Source: an uncultured Lachnospiraceae bacterium (lineage in GTDB: Bacteria; Bacillota; Clostridia; Lachnospirales; Lachnospiraceae). From it: DNA of 10,537 nucleotides. Below the pieces are notes generated by a model. It was not told where the DNA came from, did no database searches, and saw nothing but the letters and a program-made list of their open reading frames with translations. Positions 6,434-10,537 of the stretch are shown piece by piece (positions within the stretch are counted from its first letter, which is position 1; every line of letters begins with the position of its first letter). The translations under genes were made by a program, and so were the position numbers. The DNA lies in the NCBI GenBank assembly GCA_910588655.1, contig CAJUPJ010000064.1:1-10537 (forward strand). Direction: 5' to 3'.

Positions 6434-7381
6434 TTATCCCCATAAAACCTGCATTATCTTACGTGCCAGCCCCTTTTTCCATGATTTGGTTGATATAAAA
6501 AATCCAGCCCTTTCAAGACATGTCATCCTGCATATGCCAGTATATCTTATTATCATGGCAAATTCAATAAATAGTGACTTTTCAGACATTTTGTCACCAT
6601 ATATCTGGATGAAATAACGTGCCTGGTTTACTGATTCTTGTACAGCGTCTTTATATGCCTGCCTTCCATCCATAAGCCTTTTAAAGAGGTATGAAGGGCT
6701 TCTGCTTGCCTTAGCCCCTACGCTGTTGTCCCCGTGCTGCCTGTAACTTACAAGCGGTTTGTTTATAAAAGCCGTCCTGCCAAATATTTTAGCATATAAT
6801 GCTGCAAAATAATCATGCATTATAACACATGGACTTCCTGCAAATGGCGCAATGCCTTCACAAAGCGGCTGGTTAAAAAGCATAGTGCAACCTGTTACAT
6901 TGTTCTGCAGCAGAAGCTGTTCAAGTGTTGCTTCACGCCTTATGCCTGAATAATCAAACATAGAACTGGATATAACTTCCATATTTTCACTGGCTACTTC
7001 TACATCACTGTGTACAAGCAATGGTATATCCTTTCCATATTTTTCCTCAAGTTCCTGCATTTTATCCATGCAGATACTGAGCTTGTCCTTTTTCCAGACA
7101 TCATCCTGGTCAGAAAACATTATATACCCTGAACCAGACGCATCATTTAAAAGCCTTGCAAAGTTGCCCTTTGCATTTCCACATGCAGGTTTATTAATAT
7201 AAACCTGGACTTCATTTGGTACACTTGAAGCAAAATTTTTTAATATCTGTACTGATTTGTCACTGCTGCAGTCATCACGTACAATAAGCCGCCAGTCACT
7301 ATAGTCCTGCAGGCGTATTGATTCTAACTGCTCTTTTAAATATTTTTCTCCGTTATAAACTGCCATAAGTATTGTTATCAT
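6434..7381 (-). CDS. Family 2 glycosyltransferase (rhamnosyltransferase-like)
   Basis: This enzyme should transfer a sugar from a nucleotide-sugar donor to a growing surface glycan in the cytoplasm. The GT-A fold begins at once (ITILMAVYNGEKYLKEQLESI). D36-D37 (VRDDCSSD) are nucleotide contacts, FSDQDDVWKKDKL (89-101) carries the metal-binding acidic motif, and MHDYF (188-192) plus SYRQHGDNSVG (212-222) are C-terminal catalytic-side motifs typical of rhamnosyltransferase-annotated members. The length of 315 residues is normal. The ATG has GGGAG seven bases upstream. It is the first gene of a probable three-gene operon; candidate -10 elements (TACAAT, TAGAAT) lie upstream at 7400-7420 on the minus strand, but the -35 is poor. 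The sugar transferred is not determinable here. Confidence 0.93.
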   Translation of the reverse strand: MITILMAVYNGEKYLKEQLESIRLQDYSDWRLIVRDDCSSDKSVQILKNFASSVPNEVQVYINKPACGNAKGNFARLLNDASGSGYIMFSDQDDVWKKDKLSICMDKMQELEEKYGKDIPLLVHSDVEVASENMEVISSSMFDYSGIRREATLEQLLLQNNVTGCTMLFNQPLCEGIAPFAGSPCVIMHDYFAALYAKIFGRTAFINKPLVSYRQHGDNSVGAKASRSPSYLFKRLMDGRQAYKDAVQESVNQARYFIQIYGDKMSEKSLFIEFAMIIRYTGICRMTCLERAGFFISTKSWKKGLARKIMQVLWG

Positions 7382-7458
7382 GTCACTCTCCCTTTTTTCA
7401 ATTAATATAATTGTATTCTAATACATTTCAGGAAAAAAATAAACACCTGGAAGTAAAT

Positions 7459-7485
7459 TTTACATAAACTATTAAGGAATATAAT
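7459..7485 (+). promoter_or_regulatory. Possible promoter for the subtilase gene
   Basis: TTTACA (7459-7464) and a perfect TATAAT (7480-7485) lie 15 bases apart, two less than ideal, about 60 bases upstream of the start. The whole 164-base divergent region is AT-rich, so other choices exist. Confidence 0.4.
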
Positions 7486-7545
7486 AAACTGTTAATTTAT
7501 AATTGTACAGTTATTCTATTATATGCCACAGTATGGAGGACTGCC

Positions 7546-8484
7546 ATGAATCATGTAGCATCTGCTATAAATTTAAATTATGCTATACGCCAGGGGCTTA
7601 CAGGGCGTGGCATAGGGATTGCTGTGATGGATACCGGAATAGGCAGCCACCCTGACCTTACAGAGCCTGGGGGATGCCTTGCAGGTTTTTTTGACACAGT
7701 AAACGGACATTCAAATTATTATGATGATAATGGCCACGGAACTCATATTGCAGGTATTATAGCCGGAAATGGTTCTGCAAGCAATGGGCTTTACCGCGGC
7801 ATTGCACCCGAAAGCCGTATATATATGGTAAAAATATTAAACAGCAGGGGAGAAGGCAATACTGGCAATGTACTTGAAGGAATTAACTGGATTTTAAATA
7901 ACCAGAAGAAATATAATATAAGGATTGTAAACATATCTGTGGGAAGTACAAGAAATAAACATTTTGATGAAAATTCACCTCTTGTCCTTGGTGTAAATAA
8001 GCTGTGGGCAGCAGGCATTGTGGTTCTTACCGCAGCTGGTAACCATGGTCCTGGCCCTTATTCCATAGGTGCACCTGGCAATAGCCGTAAAATTATAACT
8101 GTAGGTGCTTCTGATGTTATGCAGTATGGCAATGGAAGGGATTATTCAGGGCGTGGCCCGACAAATTCATGTATAAAAAAACCTGATATTGTCGCACCTG
8201 GTTCAGATGTTATAAGCTGTATGCCTGCCAGCAAAATGGTATTTCCAGCATTTAATAAATATTTTAACAGGGAAAACCAGCTTAAACAGTATTATAAAGC
8301 ACGCAGCGGGACTTCTATGTCAACTCCTGTAGTAAGCGGATGTATTGCACTGCTTCTGCAGAAGCATCCAGAAATGACTAACAGGGATGTTAAACTCCAT
8401 CTGCGCAATACTGCTTATGACCTTGGATATTCCCACTCCCGCCAGGGATGGGGGCTTATACAGTGTAACAGGCTGCTAGCCTGA
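7546..8484 (+). CDS. S8 family subtilisin-like serine protease, no signal peptide
   Basis: A complete subtilase catalytic domain of 312 residues. The triad is D29 (AVMDTGIG), H64 (NGHGTHIAG) and S257 (SGTSMSTPVVSG), with oxyanion-hole N166 (TAAGNHGPG). The domain starts almost at residue 1, so there is neither a signal peptide nor a room-sized propeptide, and there is no C-terminal extension. This resembles intracellular subtilases, which act in the cytoplasm, yet the N-terminal inhibitory extension (LIPY type) of Bacillus ISP is not evident. The ATG is well set by GGAGG six bases upstream. It is divergent from the glycosyltransferase gene and converges on cheV, standing alone. A weak 7-base hairpin (8484-8506) overlaps the stop codon without a T-tract. 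Substrates are unknown. Confidence 0.95.
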   Translation: MNHVASAINLNYAIRQGLTGRGIGIAVMDTGIGSHPDLTEPGGCLAGFFDTVNGHSNYYDDNGHGTHIAGIIAGNGSASNGLYRGIAPESRIYMVKILNSRGEGNTGNVLEGINWILNNQKKYNIRIVNISVGSTRNKHFDENSPLVLGVNKLWAAGIVVLTAAGNHGPGPYSIGAPGNSRKIITVGASDVMQYGNGRDYSGRGPTNSCIKKPDIVAPGSDVISCMPASKMVFPAFNKYFNRENQLKQYYKARSGTSMSTPVVSGCIALLLQKHPEMTNRDVKLHLRNTAYDLGYSHSRQGWGLIQCNRLLA

Positions 8485-8548
8485 TATGCCTGCTACACTG
8501 GCATATAAATCTGTCCTGCTTATGTATTTATGCTATAATACATCACAG

Positions 8549-8582
8549 AATAAACAACTGCACCTGTATAATACAGGTGCAG
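8549..8582 (-). terminator. Terminator of cheV, possibly shared with the convergent subtilase gene
   Basis: A perfect 11-base stem (CTGCACCTGTA at 8558-8568, complement at 8572-8582) has a three-base loop. On the minus strand it is followed by TTGTTTATT, a good T-rich tail, about 47 bases past the cheV stop. On the plus strand no T-run follows, so use by the subtilase transcript is less certain. Confidence 0.75.
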
Positions 8583-8628
8583 CGTATAACAAACTAATAA
8601 AATATTGTATTATAAATATGCATTTAGA

Positions 8629-9573
8629 TTAAATATTTATTGTATTTGGTGTGGTGCTGTTGTTTCCTGTTTTTCCGGCAATAATTTCATCCAGTTTCTT
8701 TATAAATTCACCCATCTCATTTTTAGAAAGCTGTGCATCAGCACCAAGCCCCTCGCCTTTTTTCATCATATCTTCATTAATAAGTGATGAGAATATAATA
8801 ACTGGCAGGTCTTTTAATTCCGGGTCTTCCCTTATAAGTTTTAACAGCCTGTGGCCATCCATCTGTGGCATCTCTATATCTGTAACAACACATGCCACAT
8901 TCTGCTTTATGGTCCCTTGTTTCTTATACTGCTGTAATATATTCCATAATTCAAGGCCATTATTACATGGCATAAGCCTTGTATATCCAGCTTTTGTAAG
9001 ACCATCATAAATAAGTGTGCTAAGAAGCTGTGAGTCTTCTGCATAGATAATTGGCGCATTATTTGTTTCTCTTGCACCTAGCTTATCAACGTCTGAAAGG
9101 TTAATACCAACCTCTGGTGATATATCTGCTACGATTTTCTCAAAATCAATTAACATAACAAGCTTACCATCAAGATTAATAATACCTGTTGCTACACTGT
9201 TGCTTCCATTACTTACCATGCTGTCAGGTTTAATAATCTGTGACCAGTTCACCCTATGTATGCCCACTACACCATGCACATGGAAGCCTGAATTACAGTC
9301 ATTAAAGTTAGTAATAAGGAACATATCCTTTTGTTCGTCTACCCTTTCTTCCATTCCAAGGCATCTTGCAAGGTTTACTATAGAAATTGTTTCACCTCTT
9401 GTGCTGAATGCCCCTTCAATATTAGGATGTCCGTTTGGTATAGGCGTCAAAGTTCTGTATGTCATAATTTCCTTAACTTTTGCTACGTTTATGCCATAAA
9501 AATTCCCTGCTATTACAAACTCTAAAATCTCAAGTTCATTAGTACCACTTTCCAATAAAATATTAGTATCCAT
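8629..9573 (-). CDS. cheV: Chemotaxis protein CheV (CheW domain plus response-regulator receiver)
   Basis: CheV couples chemoreceptors to the CheA kinase and tunes adaptation when its receiver domain is phosphorylated. The N-terminal CheW-like domain (about 12-155; EILEFVIAGNFYGINVAKVKEI, then GIINLDGKLVMLIDFEKI) is followed by a receiver domain (about 174-300). The receiver has acidic E179-D180 (YAEDSQ), phosphorylatable D232 (VVTDIEMPQMDG), S262 (IIFSSL) and K284 (QLSKNE), so all signalling residues are intact. The 314 residues are the normal length. The ATG is preceded by a strong GGAGGAG. It has its own promoter and terminator, and no other chemotaxis gene is in the window, so it is a stand-alone cheV that implies a motile cell with the core system elsewhere. 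Confidence 0.97.
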   Translation of the reverse strand: MDTNILLESGTNELEILEFVIAGNFYGINVAKVKEIMTYRTLTPIPNGHPNIEGAFSTRGETISIVNLARCLGMEERVDEQKDMFLITNFNDCNSGFHVHGVVGIHRVNWSQIIKPDSMVSNGSNSVATGIINLDGKLVMLIDFEKIVADISPEVGINLSDVDKLGARETNNAPIIYAEDSQLLSTLIYDGLTKAGYTRLMPCNNGLELWNILQQYKKQGTIKQNVACVVTDIEMPQMDGHRLLKLIREDPELKDLPVIIFSSLINEDMMKKGEGLGADAQLSKNEMGEFIKKLDEIIAGKTGNNSTTPNTINI

Positions 9574-9604
9574 AACTCTCCTCCGTCCTTTATATGTTAT
9601 TATT

Positions 9605-9633
9605 ATTTTACTATAGCCAAACTATATTTGCAA
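9605..9633 (-). promoter_or_regulatory. Promoter for cheV
   Basis: On the minus strand TTGCAA (9628-9633) and TAAAAT (9605-9610) have a 17-base spacer, about 32 bases ahead of the cheV start. This is a sigma-A pattern; I did not see the TAAA/GCCGATAA pattern of a sigma-D flagellar promoter. Confidence 0.6.
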
Positions 9634-9733
9634 GGGAATATATAATTACTTCTTATCCCCTGTTAAACTTTTATTATTCCATCCCATAATTAAAGCCTGC
9701 TGGCATTTTGCCTTCCTGGGTGTATAACGTTAA

Positions 9734-9762
9734 TTGACATAGACTAAAAAGAATAGTACAAT
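9734..9762 (+). promoter_or_regulatory. Near-consensus promoter for the shikimate-kinase-like gene
   Basis: A perfect TTGACA (9734-9739) and TACAAT (9757-9762, five of six) with exactly 17 bases between them predict a start near 9769, leaving a leader of about 60 bases. No riboswitch-like fold is apparent in that leader. Confidence 0.85.
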
Positions 9763-9829
9763 AGCGCCTAAAGTAAATAAAATAAACTTCTATGTTATAA
9801 AATATTAATAAATATTATTTGGAGGGTTT

Positions 9830-10327
9830 ATGCAAAATATTATTCTTATTGGTATGCCTGGTGCTGGTAAAAGTACAGTTGGTATTGTACTTGCCAAAGC
9901 ATTAGGTTATAAATTTATTGATACGGATTTAGTTATACAGGAAGACCAGGGTATGGTTCTTCAAAACATTATAGAGAAATATGGCAATAAGGGATTTAAT
10001 ACTATTGAAAATAATATTATAAGTTCCATTAAGACAGATAAATCTGTTATTGCAACTGGCGGAAGTGCTGTTTATGGAACAGAAGCGATGAATAATTTAA
10101 AGTCTTCTGGCAATATCCTGTACCTTGAACTGCCTTTTAATGAAATAAAAAAGAGGCTTGGCAATCTTGAAAAACGTGGTGTTTCAATTGAAAAAGGACA
10201 AACACTGGAAACATTGTATAATGAAAGAATACCTTTGTATGAAAAATACTCTGATTTAACTATACACTGCCACAAATTGCAAATACGTGAAATTATAAAT
10301 ACTATAATTAAACAGCTTAATCTTTAG
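9830..10327 (+). CDS. Shikimate kinase (AroK) family protein, divergent substrate site
   Basis: Shikimate kinase phosphorylates shikimate with ATP in aromatic amino-acid synthesis. The 165 residues fit the family. The Walker A loop is G8-MPGAGKST (8-16), D31-T-D33 holds magnesium, the lid arginine is R116, and R133 sits in the usual R-x-P-L-Y. However, the canonical F-R-x-x-E is F56-N-T-I-E60, so the shikimate-contacting arginine is asparagine, and the usual GGG is G77-G78-S79. I therefore trust the kinase fold but not the substrate. The ATG has GGAGG four to five bases upstream. It is transcribed alone, divergent from cheV, and no other aro gene is present. It may be a clostridial side branch of the family with another small-molecule substrate. 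Confidence 0.85.
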   Translation: MQNIILIGMPGAGKSTVGIVLAKALGYKFIDTDLVIQEDQGMVLQNIIEKYGNKGFNTIENNIISSIKTDKSVIATGGSAVYGTEAMNNLKSSGNILYLELPFNEIKKRLGNLEKRGVSIEKGQTLETLYNERIPLYEKYSDLTIHCHKLQIREIINTIIKQLNL

Positions 10328-10366
10328 CAGGATATCATAGCAAAATTTATCCTTGCCATATTATAA

Positions 10367-10413
10367 AAAATACCCTCTGCTATCAGTTATATCTTACTTG
10401 CAGAGGGTATTTT
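10367..10413. terminator. Two-way intrinsic terminator
   Basis: A perfect 14-base stem (10367-10380 against 10400-10413, core ACCCTCTGC) with a 19-base loop ends in T4 on the plus strand and reads into TTTTTTATAATA on the minus strand. It thus can stop both the shikimate-kinase-like transcript and the minus-strand gene entering from the right, with the minus tail stronger. Confidence 0.8.
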
Positions 10414-10441
10414 CCAGCCAGGCAGATATCTACCTGGCTGG
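10414..10441. repeat. 28-base near-perfect palindrome abutting the terminator
   Basis: CCAGCCAGG (10414-10422) and CCTGGCTGG (10433-10441) flank a centre AGATATCT that is itself palindromic; only one base pair (10423/10432) fails. It directly touches the terminator stem without a T-tract of its own. It may strengthen termination from the right or be a protein site. Confidence 0.7.
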
Positions 10442-10476
10442 TTAAAACTGGTATATTCAAAACTGTATACTGGTTA

Positions 10477-10537
10477 TTACAGACTTCCTAAAATTATGCA
10501 AGCTTTTCTAACCATATTCTGGTCAAGCCCGCGGTCT
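10477..10537 (-). CDS. C-terminal end of an unidentified protein (partial)
   Basis: The minus strand reads DRGLDQNMVRKACIILGSL and then two adjacent TAA stops (10477-10479 and 10474-10476). The double stop, followed 30-60 bases later by a palindrome and a terminator with a good minus-strand T-tract, supports a real gene end whose body lies past the right edge. Nineteen residues are too few to name a family. Confidence 0.55.
   Translation of the reverse strand, partial: DRGLDQNMVRKACIILGSL

Noticed and set aside
8651..9499. Plus-strand open frames of 119 and 99 codons
   Set aside because: They are opposite cheV, whose CheW and receiver domains account for the sequence fully.
9640..9733. Intergenic sequence between cheV and the kinase gene considered for a riboswitch or small RNA
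   Set aside because: I saw only short, weak inverted repeats and no known conserved motif.

Overview
The window reads as AT-rich DNA from a low-GC Gram-positive bacterium, most likely a motile, gut-type Clostridia/Lachnospiraceae member. The evidence is strong GGAGG ribosome binding sites, canonical sigma-A promoters, heavy use of ATA, AAA and TTA codons, a CheV chemotaxis adaptor, a TagB/TagF-type CDP-glycerol transferase and a signal-less subtilase. The genus is inference.

Left third (1-3992, minus strand): a type I restriction-modification locus. Transcription starts at a good promoter (3964-3992) in front of hsdM (2359-3930). It then crosses an unusual 480-base gap with two striking palindromes, enters a full two-domain hsdS (634-1878), and runs into a third HsdS target-recognition module (1-644) that continues past the window edge. 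That third module has no credible start and lies in a different frame. Exactly at the junction is a pentanucleotide repeat, three copies of TCTGG (643-657). Three copies stop hsdS at TAA; four copies would fuse it in frame to the third module. hsdS also carries a 12-base repeat encoding TTEL in its central spacer helix, the kind of repeat that sets recognition-site spacing in EcoR124-type enzymes. Three copies of a conserved HsdS segment could in addition support recombination between modules. Together they suggest a DNA-specificity locus able to vary in at least three ways. No hsdR or recombinase gene is visible.

Middle (4015-7381, minus strand): a compact probable operon of a family 2 glycosyltransferase, a CDP-glycerol glycerophosphotransferase-like protein with a TTG start, and an Eis-like GNAT acetyltransferase, closed by a hairpin terminator. 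The first two fit synthesis or decoration of a surface polymer such as teichoic acid or capsule.

Right third (7459-10537): a divergent cytoplasmic-type subtilisin-like protease (plus strand), converging on cheV (minus strand, own promoter and terminator). A divergently transcribed shikimate-kinase-family protein (plus strand, near-consensus promoter) follows; it lacks an arginine and a glycine usually used to bind shikimate. A probable two-way terminator and a second palindrome then separate it from the last 19 codons of an unidentified minus-strand gene at the right edge.
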